64,000 bases of DNA, taken from NCBI GenBank assembly GCA_020638955.1, contig JACKHO010000001.1, positions 1 through 64,000 on the forward strand, written 5' to 3'. Of the stretch, positions 37,124-44,880 are shown piece after piece. The position numbers were made by a program, and so were the translations under genes. Each line of letters opens with the position of its first letter. Position 1 is the stretch's first letter. The stretch comes from Planctomycetaceae bacterium. GTDB taxonomy: Bacteria > Planctomycetota > Planctomycetia > Planctomycetales > Planctomycetaceae. The notes under the pieces were generated by a model. It saw only the letters and a program-made list of their open reading frames with translations. It did not search any database and was not told the origin of the DNA.

Positions 37124-39658
37124 ATGGGTGTCATTCGTAATCTGAGCGTAGCGCTGGTGGTCGTTGTTTTGGGTGGAAGTCTTTGTTCGGCCCAGGAGCC
37201 CATGGAGCGACCGGCAAATCGACTGGCGAAAGAGACCAGTCCGTATCTGTTACTGCATGCACACAATCCCGTGGACTGGTATCCGTGGGGAGAAGAGGCG
37301 TTCGAGAAAGCTCGGAAGGAGCAGAAGCCCATCTTTCTTTCGATTGGCTACAGTAGTTGCTACTGGTGTCACGTCATGGAACGCGAGGTTTTCGAGAATG
37401 AAGACATTGCGAAGTACATGAATGAGCATTTCGTGAACATCAAGGTCGACCGCGAAGAGCGGCCCGACCTCGATGACATCTACATGCTCTCGCTGCAGGT
37501 GTACTTTCAAATGGCCCAGTCCAGCCAGACGGGTGGCTGGCCGATGTCGATGTTTCTCACCCCCGAGGGAAAACCTATTGCGGGGGGAACTTATTTCCCG
37601 CCAGAAGATCGCCCCGGCATGCCGGGGTTTCCACGCGTGTTGCAAAGCCTCAATACAGCTTGGGAAACGCGGCAGGCAGACGTCAAACGTACTGCCGATT
37701 TACTGGCAACGGAAGTGGCGCGGCTCTCGCAGCCGCAACTCGTCATTGATGACACCACACTCAGCATGGCCTTTGTGACGAATGCCATTGCCGCGGTGAA
37801 AACGCACCATGACGCGGAATTCGGCGGGCTCGATTTCGATTCCGACCGTCCCGATGGTCCGAAGTTTCCTGTTCCTTCGCGGCTCGCTTTGTTGCAGTCG
37901 GCAGCCGGGCGCATGCCTGAGGCCGACTCGCTGCAAATGGTTGATCAAATGCTGGAGAGCATGGCCGCGGGCGGAATTCACGACCATCTTGGCGGCGGTT
38001 TTCATCGCTATAGTACCGACCGGGAATGGATGGTTCCGCACTTTGAAAAAATGCTGTACGACAACGCGCAGCTCGCAGAAATCTATGTCGATGCCTATCG
38101 CAGAACTCAGAAGAAGTCGTACCGGGATGTCGCCGAAGGAATCCTGGAGTATCTCATTCGTGACATGAGCGACCCTAATGGCGGTTTCTATTCAGCGCTC
38201 GATGCAGAAACAGATGGTGTCGAAGGGGAATATTACGTCTGGTCGCGGGAAGAGGTACTGAAAGTCCTCGGTCCGGAGCGGACGAAACTGTTTGGCCGGT
38301 GCTATGGGCTCGATCAACCGCAGTCCTTCGAGCATGGATACGTGCTGCACGTTGCCGTCTCTCCGACCGATTTGGCAACGGAGTTTCAACTTCCCGTCGC
38401 GGATGTCGAGCGTCAGCTTGCGGCATCCCGTGCGGAGTTGTTGCGTGTCCGTCAGCAGCGGCCAGCCCTCTTGCGTGATGATAAGGTCCTGACCAGTTGG
38501 AATGGTCTGACAATCCGGGCCTTTGCGCGAGCCGGGCAGGCGCTCAACGAACCGAAATACATTAAGCGTGCGGAACAGGCGGCGCTCGCGGTGTTGGGAA
38601 ACATGCGCGACAACAACGGGAGGCTCATGCGTTCGTATCGTGGCGGACAGTCAAAGCTGAATGCATATCTGGACGACTATGCGTTTCTGGTGAGTGGCCT
38701 GCTGGCATTACATGAAGTGACTCAGGAAGAAAAATGGCTGAATGCCGCCCGCCGCCTGACCGATGACCAAATCAGTCTGTTCTGGGATGAAAAGCGAGGC
38801 GCCTTCTTCTTTACCACGCACGACCATGAGTCACTCATAGCCCGCACAAAGTCCGCCTACGACGGCGCACTGCCTTCCGGGAACAGCGTCGCGGCTCGAA
38901 ATTTAGTGCGTCTGGCAATGTTGACGTCGGAAACCCGTTATCGAGATTACGCGGAACAAACGCTGCGGGCTTTTGTGCCGCAATTGCGTCAGTCTCCGGC
39001 AGCTTTGGCGCATTTGGCCATTGCGGTGAGCGAGTGTCTGGCCGCGTTTGGAACTCCTGAGCAACTGGCAGTTGAATCCGAGCGACCCTCAAGTCCCGTT
39101 CCGCAGCAGCCGAAGCCTTCGACGAATGAGGCAGCAGATCAGCCACTCGTAGTGGCGGCGAGCATGAGCAAAGAAGAGCTCGCCGCACACGAACACGTGA
39201 AGGCCGTGGCGTATCTCGGCACCGATGGAGTGCCGGGTGGGGGAGAAGTTCCGGTCGCTGTGGTCATTCAGGTAGCCAACGGCTGGCACATCAACGCCAA
39301 TCCCGCTCAGCCGGACTACGTCATTCCCACCACACTGAAAGTCACGACATCGGCAGGGGGCGAACTCAAAGCAGCGACTTACCCTAAGGGGGAAATGTTT
39401 CGCATCGAAGGCTTCGATGATCCGCTCTTGGTGTATGAGGGGACCGTCATCCTGCAGGGAAAGCTGACGGTTCCCGCAGAGGCAAAAACGGGCGAGGCAG
39501 AACTGTCGGTCACCATCCGATATCAGGCGTGCAACAGCAAGAACTGTCTGCGACCGACCAACTTGACGCTGAAAGGGAAGGTCCGGATTGTGGCAGCCGG
39601 TGAGATGGTGAAGCCGGTCAATGGGCCAGTGTTTCAGCCAAAGGAGGCAGGCGAATAG
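37124..39658 (+). CDS. Exported thioredoxin-domain (YyaL/SSP411) protein fused to a DsbD N-terminal-like domain
   Basis: 844 residues. A signal peptide ends near LCSAQ. The first part is the DUF255 thioredoxin-like domain: NPVDWYPWGEEAF, SSCYWCHVME with Cys79 and Cys82, VNIKVDREERPD. The middle (about 200-640) is the alpha/alpha-barrel of the SSP411/YyaL family, similar to cellobiose epimerase-type barrels: GGGFHRYSTDREWMVPHFEKM, SALDAETDGVEGEYYVW, LTSWNGLTIRAFA. The last 140 residues resemble the N-terminal domain of DsbD: WHINANPAQ, FRIEGFDDPL and IRYQACNSKNCLRP, whose two Cys match the functional pair. YyaL proteins are normally cytoplasmic and lack the DsbD part, so export and fusion suggest a role in periplasmic disulfide control. 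Confidence 0.85.
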   Translation: MGVIRNLSVALVVVVLGGSLCSAQEPMERPANRLAKETSPYLLLHAHNPVDWYPWGEEAFEKARKEQKPIFLSIGYSSCYWCHVMEREVFENEDIAKYMNEHFVNIKVDREERPDLDDIYMLSLQVYFQMAQSSQTGGWPMSMFLTPEGKPIAGGTYFPPEDRPGMPGFPRVLQSLNTAWETRQADVKRTADLLATEVARLSQPQLVIDDTTLSMAFVTNAIAAVKTHHDAEFGGLDFDSDRPDGPKFPVPSRLALLQSAAGRMPEADSLQMVDQMLESMAAGGIHDHLGGGFHRYSTDREWMVPHFEKMLYDNAQLAEIYVDAYRRTQKKSYRDVAEGILEYLIRDMSDPNGGFYSALDAETDGVEGEYYVWSREEVLKVLGPERTKLFGRCYGLDQPQSFEHGYVLHVAVSPTDLATEFQLPVADVERQLAASRAELLRVRQQRPALLRDDKVLTSWNGLTIRAFARAGQALNEPKYIKRAEQAALAVLGNMRDNNGRLMRSYRGGQSKLNAYLDDYAFLVSGLLALHEVTQEEKWLNAARRLTDDQISLFWDEKRGAFFFTTHDHESLIARTKSAYDGALPSGNSVAARNLVRLAMLTSETRYRDYAEQTLRAFVPQLRQSPAALAHLAIAVSECLAAFGTPEQLAVESERPSSPVPQQPKPSTNEAADQPLVVAASMSKEELAAHEHVKAVAYLGTDGVPGGGEVPVAVVIQVANGWHINANPAQPDYVIPTTLKVTTSAGGELKAATYPKGEMFRIEGFDDPLLVYEGTVILQGKLTVPAEAKTGEAELSVTIRYQACNSKNCLRPTNLTLKGKVRIVAAGEMVKPVNGPVFQPKEAGE

Positions 39659-39775
39659 CGAGGCCAGGAGTGGATGACGCGATGACGCGTTATGCCTGAA
39701 CTGTTTCTTTGCTTTGTAATTGGGTAAAGTGATTTCGTCAGTTTGATCGACGAGATCACAAATGCGAGGCGAGCT

Positions 39776-40528
39776 ATGTGGCAATTACGGGCGGGTGAGT
39801 GGGTAAGGGTATGTGTGTTGATGGGAGTCATTGCGGTCACCGCCGCGCGGGCCGATGATCCGGTTACCGTTCCGCAGAAAACTTCGGCAGATCTACCCGA
39901 GAAAGGATGGCTCGTGCTGCATGTGCCGGGCCGCATTCAGCGGAATGTTCAGCCGCTTCCCAACAACTCCAAACTTGTTCCGCGAGAGGAATTCACACTC
40001 ACCGGACCAGGGCCAGGTCATCCCTTTCTGCTTGGCGATTACGCGGCCGACGGTCGCTGGGGTGTCGTCGCGGGTGGCGTGCAGGTGACTGGTGGTAAGA
40101 ATGCCGTGCTCGAACTGGCTCAGGGGAATCAGTTTGAGCTCGAAGGACGCATGGACCAGACAAACCTTGGTGGCTGGTTTCTGCTGGTGGGCTGGGACGA
40201 CGGTCACGGATACTGCATTTCGAATGTTGTCATGAAACAAAGCGGTGCTCCGTGGTTTCTCACGGAGTTTCGCGGCGGCAAGGCCATCCAGGAAACGCAT
40301 GTCGAATTTCCGGACTTCGAATGGAAAGGGGAACAGCCGTTTAAAGTACGCGTCGAGAACAATGCACTGAGCATTGAGGTGGGACCACAAAAAGTCTTCG
40401 ACCAGCAGGCCCTGCCCAATTACGAACCGGGTTCGATCATGCTGGGCACATACGACACTCGCTACGGCCCGCGCGCTGTGCGACTGGTCACCCTCCGCGG
40501 CCGCGCATTGCCGGCGGCAAATCAGTAG
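39776..40528 (+). CDS. Exported beta-sandwich protein of unknown function
   Basis: 250 residues from the ATG at 39776. The signal peptide reads VRVCVLMGVIAVTAARA. The mature chain is beta-rich with FELEGRMDQTNLGGWFLLVGWDDGHGY and later PQKVFDQQALPNYEPGSIMLGTYDTRYGP, which fits a LamG or DUF1080-like jelly-roll, common in planctomycetes. That family tends to bind or cleave sugars, but no catalytic residue is visible. It follows the YyaL/DsbD gene by 117 bp and may share its transcript. Confidence 0.75.
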   Translation: MWQLRAGEWVRVCVLMGVIAVTAARADDPVTVPQKTSADLPEKGWLVLHVPGRIQRNVQPLPNNSKLVPREEFTLTGPGPGHPFLLGDYAADGRWGVVAGGVQVTGGKNAVLELAQGNQFELEGRMDQTNLGGWFLLVGWDDGHGYCISNVVMKQSGAPWFLTEFRGGKAIQETHVEFPDFEWKGEQPFKVRVENNALSIEVGPQKVFDQQALPNYEPGSIMLGTYDTRYGPRAVRLVTLRGRALPAANQ

Positions 40529-40549
40529 CTGCCGTTTGAACTCTGGTGG

Positions 40550-40569
40550 CACAGACATTCCTGTCTGTG
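40550..40569. repeat. Dispersed palindrome (CACAGACA type), copy 2
   Basis: CACAGACA / TGTCTGTG with loop TTCC, preceded by CTGGTGG. It differs from copy 1 (8393-8414) only in loop and flanks and again lies about 21-31 bp after a plus-strand stop, so termination or REP function is possible. Confidence 0.65.
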
Positions 40570-40702
40570 TGATTGTGGAGGAGCGAGCGAGGGGATCAGT
40601 TTGGGAATCTGTCTCAGTGGTCCTTGTGTTCAGGTTTTGAATTCCTGCCAGTACTCCGTACACTCGCAACTGACGCAATGGCCAAGGCTTCGATTTGCGA
40701 TC

Positions 40703-40749
40703 CTCAACCATCTCAACCGTGGCGCAGCCACACCCAACCATCTCAACCC
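40703..40749. repeat. Single arm of the GGTTGAGATGGTTG repeat
   Basis: On the minus strand it reads GGGTTGAGATGGTTGGGTGT, then GGCTGCGCCACGG and a second TTGAGATGGTTGAG. The inner part folds as GTGGCTGCGCCAC. Two related arms in inverted order are at 57688-57827. See that entry. Confidence 0.65.
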
Positions 40750-40810
40750 AACAGCAGAGTAAGAATCGCTGCTCAATACGGTTTATCAATCACGCTGGTC
40801 GTCAAAACCA

Positions 40811-42085
40811 ATGGCACGCGATTTACCTATCGAACTCCCGCAATTGCAGAACTGGTCGTGCCATACGTGCGGCGAGTGTTGCAAGCAGCACGGAATTTAC
40901 GTCACCGGGGAAGAACAGGCCCGTATTGAGCGCCAAAACTGGACCGAGGCCGATGGCATTCCAGCCGGACAGCAGTTGTTTGTGAAAATGTCGGGCGGAC
41001 TGGGAAAAGGTTGGACGCGTCTGGCCCACCGCGAAGATGGAAGTTGCGTGTTCCTTGATGACAAAGGCCTCTGCCGCATTCACGGCAAGTTCGGCGAACC
41101 CGCCAAACCGCTCGCCTGTCGCATTTATCCGTATGCGTTTCATCCTACGGAAAAGGGACTGACGGTCAGCCTGCGGTTCAGTTGTCCGTCGGTTGTGGCC
41201 AATTTGGGGACACCGGTCGTCGAGCAGCGCGGAGAACTAAAGCGACTCGCGAAGCTGGTTGTCCCGGCTGATCACAAAACTGTTCCGCCTCCTGCGCTGG
41301 CTGATTCGAAGAGCATTCCCTGGCCCGACGTCATGGCCATTGTCGATGCACTCGACGCCACGCTCGCCCAGGAAGACGTGCCCATACATGTGCGCCTCTT
41401 ACAGGCACTGCACTGGACCCGGCAACTCGGTGAAGCAAATCTCAAAGACATTACGGGTGAGCGGTTCATCGAACTCCTGTCGCTACTGCTGGATGAAGCG
41501 TCACTGGTGATGTCCGAACTGTCCGGCGAAGCACGGCCACCCAAACAAATTTCCGCCGTGCAGTTCCGCCTGCTGGTAGGTCAGTATGCCCGGAAAGACA
41601 CCTACCTCAACGTGCAGCCAACCTGGGCCGACCGTTGGAAACTGCTGTCGTGGGGACTCAGTTTCGCCTGGGGTAGCGGCAACGTTCCCGCCGTGCAGAA
41701 TGTTTTCAGAGAAGTTCCCTTCAGTACGCTGGAACAAAGCTTTGGTCCGCTCCCGGAGGAAGCCGAAGAGTTTCTCACCCGCTACTTCCGTGTGAAAATC
41801 CAGGGCCTCCATTTCTGCGGCCCGGCGTATTACAACCAGGACATCCTGCAGGGATTCAACAGCCTCGTGCTGGTGTATCCCGTCGTCATGTGGATCGCCC
41901 GCTGGCTGGCCGCCTCAGCGAACCGCCAGCAACTCACCCGCGAAGACGTCCTGCTGGCCATTACCATCGCAGACCACCACCACGGCTACTCCCCCGCCCT
42001 CAACACCTGGGCCTTCCGCAGCCGGGTGCGGACCTTGGTGCAATTGAATGAAGTGGCGACGCTGGTTAGGTGGTATTCCCGCTAG
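40811..42085 (+). CDS. YkgJ-family Cys-cluster protein
   Basis: 424 residues starting MARDLPIELPQLQNWSC. The N-terminal 130 residues form the YkgJ domain: CHTCGECCKQHG (CxxCxxCC), CVFLDDKGLCRIHGKFG, and CRIYPYAF. This cluster of about eight Cys binds zinc or an iron-sulfur cluster and is found in putative Fe-S oxidoreductases and flagellin-methylase-like proteins. The remaining 290 residues are helical and unassigned. There is no signal peptide. Stands alone, convergent with the deoxyribosyltransferase-like gene, 50 bp apart. Function unknown. Confidence 0.82.
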   Translation: MARDLPIELPQLQNWSCHTCGECCKQHGIYVTGEEQARIERQNWTEADGIPAGQQLFVKMSGGLGKGWTRLAHREDGSCVFLDDKGLCRIHGKFGEPAKPLACRIYPYAFHPTEKGLTVSLRFSCPSVVANLGTPVVEQRGELKRLAKLVVPADHKTVPPPALADSKSIPWPDVMAIVDALDATLAQEDVPIHVRLLQALHWTRQLGEANLKDITGERFIELLSLLLDEASLVMSELSGEARPPKQISAVQFRLLVGQYARKDTYLNVQPTWADRWKLLSWGLSFAWGSGNVPAVQNVFREVPFSTLEQSFGPLPEEAEEFLTRYFRVKIQGLHFCGPAYYNQDILQGFNSLVLVYPVVMWIARWLAASANRQQLTREDVLLAITIADHHHGYSPALNTWAFRSRVRTLVQLNEVATLVRWYSR

Positions 42086-42135
42086 TGCGCGTCGTTAGGC
42101 CCAAACCCAGGCCCCGCTACGAGGGATGGCACTGA

Positions 42136-43020
42136 CTACTGCTGCATGTTACCAAATTCGCGGTCCTCGGTATGCTTTGCCATGAATGAGAAATCCCGGA
42201 AGCCATTCCTCGTGAAGACCCTCACGGGGACCTCGAACTCTTTGTTCAGTTGAATCTGCGGTTCCACTTTTTGTCCAGTCCACGCGATCTGGAGAAATAC
42301 AGAGTGATATGCGCCAGGCAATAGCACATTGCTCAGGCCTTGAATCATGTGTATCCGATTTCCATCGGGCATTCTCGATACAGAAGTGGTCTTCAATATG
42401 TCGAATCCGGCTGGCAGAATTACACCGATCTGAAGTTCACTGAAATCAAATGAGTGATTCGAATTGTTGAGAACAGTGAGAGGGATGTTGCTGTAAGTCG
42501 TTTGATATAAGCACATGTTGCATTGGCTCTTGTCGAGAATGCGATCGTTCGAGAAGATCAGAACGTCCACGTGAGTGTCTTCGGCTTTGGCCCCGAGGTT
42601 GTCAATGTGCCATTTCACTTCGCTTGTCAACTCGTCGCGAAGTTTTGTGATGCTACCGCCGTGGATTACGTGGCGAAATCCCCGCAAATCAAACGGGATG
42701 TCCTTGTCCGTTTTTGCCAGCAGCGTCGTGGCCTTTCCTAGCGCGTGCGCATATCCGACCTCGTAAAAAACATTTGGATTTCCGCCAGTCATTTCAGCGA
42801 TGACGAAGTCGGCTTTTGCAATCTGATTGTAGATGCGATCTAAGATTGGTTCACTAAATCGCTGCTCATCAATGCGCTCGCAATACGCTCCCCCGGCTTT
42901 GCATGCTTCCTTGATTCCCAATTCGTAAAGATCGCTCAAGTTCTCCTTGAAGGGCATGAGAACAAGGCAAAACGGCTTTGGTTGTGTTTCCTGCAATGAA
43001 TTCATTGGTGATGTGGTCAC
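42136..43020 (-). CDS. Nucleoside-deoxyribosyltransferase / TIR-like protein with unknown C-terminal domain
   Basis: 294 residues (an alternative ATG at 43005 removes five). Residues 15-125 show the order of the nucleoside 2-deoxyribosyltransferase-like and TIR-like fold: CLVLMPFKENLSDLYELGI, then AYCERIDEQRFSEPILDRI, ADFVIAEMTGGNPNVFYEVG, with a Glu in the catalytic place, then AHALGK. Such domains cleave N-glycosidic bonds and occur in nucleotide salvage and in anti-phage effectors that deplete NAD or nucleotides. From about 150 an unrelated beta-rich domain of about 140 residues follows, perhaps a sensor. It stands alone next to a MITE-like element. Defence is a hypothesis; no partner gene is adjacent. 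Confidence 0.7.
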   Translation of the reverse strand: MTTSPMNSLQETQPKPFCLVLMPFKENLSDLYELGIKEACKAGGAYCERIDEQRFSEPILDRIYNQIAKADFVIAEMTGGNPNVFYEVGYAHALGKATTLLAKTDKDIPFDLRGFRHVIHGGSITKLRDELTSEVKWHIDNLGAKAEDTHVDVLIFSNDRILDKSQCNMCLYQTTYSNIPLTVLNNSNHSFDFSELQIGVILPAGFDILKTTSVSRMPDGNRIHMIQGLSNVLLPGAYHSVFLQIAWTGQKVEPQIQLNKEFEVPVRVFTRNGFRDFSFMAKHTEDREFGNMQQ

Positions 43021-43196
43021 AATTTCACTCGCCCTTGTTTCCCCTTAATGAAAGCAATGCCGTTAGGCACAGCCTATCCGTTTCCGCACCATCTTCCTGA
43101 AGTTTGCATCGAAAATCTACCAACTTGGTGTGGCATGATGGCCCGGAAGCCGCACACACGCGAAACCTTGGGGTGTGAAAACCTTATTCTTGTTCC

Positions 43197-43472
43197 CTCG
43201 TTCGCAAGCTCCGCTTGGGAACGCCCACGAGTTGCCGCATCGCCAATAAGCTGTCGTGTGCGTCGAGTCGCATGGAACGATGAGTGCGGAATGATGCCAT
43301 TACAATTTGCGAGGCGTTCCTCGGCAACTCCCCCAAAGGTGTGTCTGGCCTCTGGCGATTCGATTCGAGACCATGTGCAACCCGTTTCCGGTAAACACGT
43401 GCTTTCCAGTGCTGCTTTCGATGTACCCTGTCGCTACCTAACGGCGTTCCCAAGCGGAGCTTGGGAACGAGG
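43197..43472. mobile_element. MITE-like non-coding element with terminal inverted repeats
   Basis: 276 bp bounded by near-perfect inverted repeats of about 28 bases, left CTCGTTCGCAAGCTCCGCTT and right end its reverse complement, each itself a palindrome of the type GTTCCCAAGCggaGCTTGGGAAC. It carries no gene. The inside matches 51097-51280 along most of its length (roughly 70 percent by eye), and a solo end is at 47941-47970, so it is a dispersed family. No target-site duplication was clear. Confidence 0.7.
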
Positions 43473-43717
43473 TGGAAATCGGCGACGCGGTCGCGGTTCT
43501 TGTCCTTCAACCGGCTGGATGCTACGGACGCTCCAGCCCAGCGGATGCTGCTGATATCAACCTGTGAGGCATCAAACGATGGTGTGGAGTAAAGGATGAT
43601 CTTGAACGTCGAAGTTGATCATGCTTCAGCCGCCTCACACGAAGTGGCTGAAATACACAGGTTTGCAGCCGCGAAAGTGCGTTTCCTACTTACAACGAAT
43701 CGTTACAACGTGATTTA

Positions 43718-43730
43718 CCCCCCCCCCCCC
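43718..43730. repeat. Homopolymer tract of 13 C
   Basis: Thirteen C in a row, 136 bp before the first TadE start. Tracts of this length slip easily in replication and can switch promoters; they are also prone to sequencing error. No effect is shown here. Confidence 0.7.
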
Positions 43731-43866
43731 ACGATATTCGGCGTTTAAGTCTCGCGTCGAATTTGCCGCTGCGGAGAGTTGACCTACGTTTTTCAGTAGA
43801 CCAATAGACTTCATGTCATAACCGGTTCATTCGCCAGCACGGACACTTCCGAATGGTTTCACTCTT

Positions 43867-44349
43867 ATGCAACGCCCCAAATACAGCCGAAATCCTGAAC
43901 AACGCACCGGCGCCTTGACCGTAGAGGTCGCCCTGGTTATTAGCATTTTCATGATGTTGCTTGCAGCAATTGTCGAGTTTGGGCACGTCTACCTTGTCAT
44001 CAACACTCTCAATGCGGCTTCGAAGCAAGCAACGCGGATTGGTTCAGCGGAGCAGGCCACGACTCAAGATGCTCTTGACCGCATCGATCAAATTATTGCG
44101 GCCGGCTTCCGGTGCGAACCGTCCGAAGTGACGGTTTGGGTTAAGGATGCCAGCATTTTTGATCAGCCGGGAGGGCCACCCGCGTCGATTGACTACGAGT
44201 CACTGCCGGATATCGAACTGGCAAACGCGGAAACGAATCATCTGTTTCTGATCCGCATTCAGGTAAATTACAGCGACGTGGCTCTCATGCCACCATTCTG
44301 GAATGACAACCTGGTTTTGATTGGGCAGTCGGCCGCGCGGCACGAGTGA
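43867..44349 (+). CDS. TadE-like pilus-assembly family protein (first)
   Basis: 160 residues. The short positively charged N terminus with GALTVEVALVISIFMMLLAAIVEFGHVYLV is the TadE signature: a Glu five or so residues into a hydrophobic helix, like a pseudopilin. The rest is a periplasmic domain with IRIQVNYSDVALMPP. TadE and TadF are pseudopilins processed by TadV in Flp pilus systems; in planctomycetes such genes often occur without a full tad locus, as here. It is the first gene of a three-gene operon: the next start lies 17 bp after its stop. Confidence 0.85.
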   Translation: MQRPKYSRNPEQRTGALTVEVALVISIFMMLLAAIVEFGHVYLVINTLNAASKQATRIGSAEQATTQDALDRIDQIIAAGFRCEPSEVTVWVKDASIFDQPGGPPASIDYESLPDIELANAETNHLFLIRIQVNYSDVALMPPFWNDNLVLIGQSAARHE

Positions 44350-44366
44350 ATCGAGGAGTTGTAGCA

Positions 44367-44870
44367 ATGTTTTCCTGCAGAAAAACAGTTCGTCGAAGTC
44401 CCTCACCGGATTCACGGCGCCGAGGATCGGCAACCGTGGAACTTGCCGTAGTTACGCCATTGTTCCTGATGCTTGTCTTGGGAATGCTGGAATTCGGTCG
44501 CGCCTTTCACACGACATCCTCAATGGACTCGGCTGTTCGCGACGCGGGACGACTTGCTTCCATGGGACGTCCTGAAAGTCTTCCCGAATCGCAGTCACTA
44601 AATGACAAAGTTTCGAATGACATTCGAGCGACACTCGCCGCAGTCGGCTTCAATTCGGATGCCATCGAAGTTTCCATTTTACACGCAGACGGAACAAACG
44701 CAGGCAGTCCGTTCGACCTCGACGATCCAGACAATGAAATGCAACTGTTTCGAATCGAAGCCAGAATTCCTTATACCGAAGTGAGCGCCTTTCCCCTGAG
44801 GTATCTTCGAGACCATGTCATCAAGTCGAGTATCGTTCTCCGCTTGGGCCGTAGTACACTAGCTTCCTGA
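44367..44870 (+). CDS. TadE-like pilus-assembly family protein (second)
   Basis: 167 residues from the ATG at 44367, with GAGGAG ten bases upstream; a GTG at 44346 overlapping the first gene is the alternative. The signature SATVELAVVTPLFLMLVLGMLEFGRAFH matches TadE, with Glu in the helix. It keeps the form RIEARIPYTEVSAFPLRYL near the end. The next gene starts 10 bp after its stop. It is a paralogue of the first TadE-like protein. Confidence 0.87.
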   Translation: MFSCRKTVRRSPSPDSRRRGSATVELAVVTPLFLMLVLGMLEFGRAFHTTSSMDSAVRDAGRLASMGRPESLPESQSLNDKVSNDIRATLAAVGFNSDAIEVSILHADGTNAGSPFDLDDPDNEMQLFRIEARIPYTEVSAFPLRYLRDHVIKSSIVLRLGRSTLAS

Positions 44871-44880
44871 ACCGGGTCCC

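Larger units (their letters stand above)
43021..43866. other. Long intergenic region with MITE-like element and poly-C tract
   Basis: About 850 bp without a gene, between divergent genes. It includes the element at 43197-43472 and the C tract at 43718-43730. A small hairpin (TTCAGCC / GGCTGAA) sits at about 43623-43650. No coding frame with support. Confidence 0.6.

Noticed and set aside
39893..40789. Open frame of 298 codons on the minus strand
   Set aside because: Antisense to the exported beta-sandwich gene and across an intergenic repeat; no protein signature.
43048..43554. 168-codon plus-strand frame
   Set aside because: It runs through the MITE-like element and its palindromes, so it is a chance frame.
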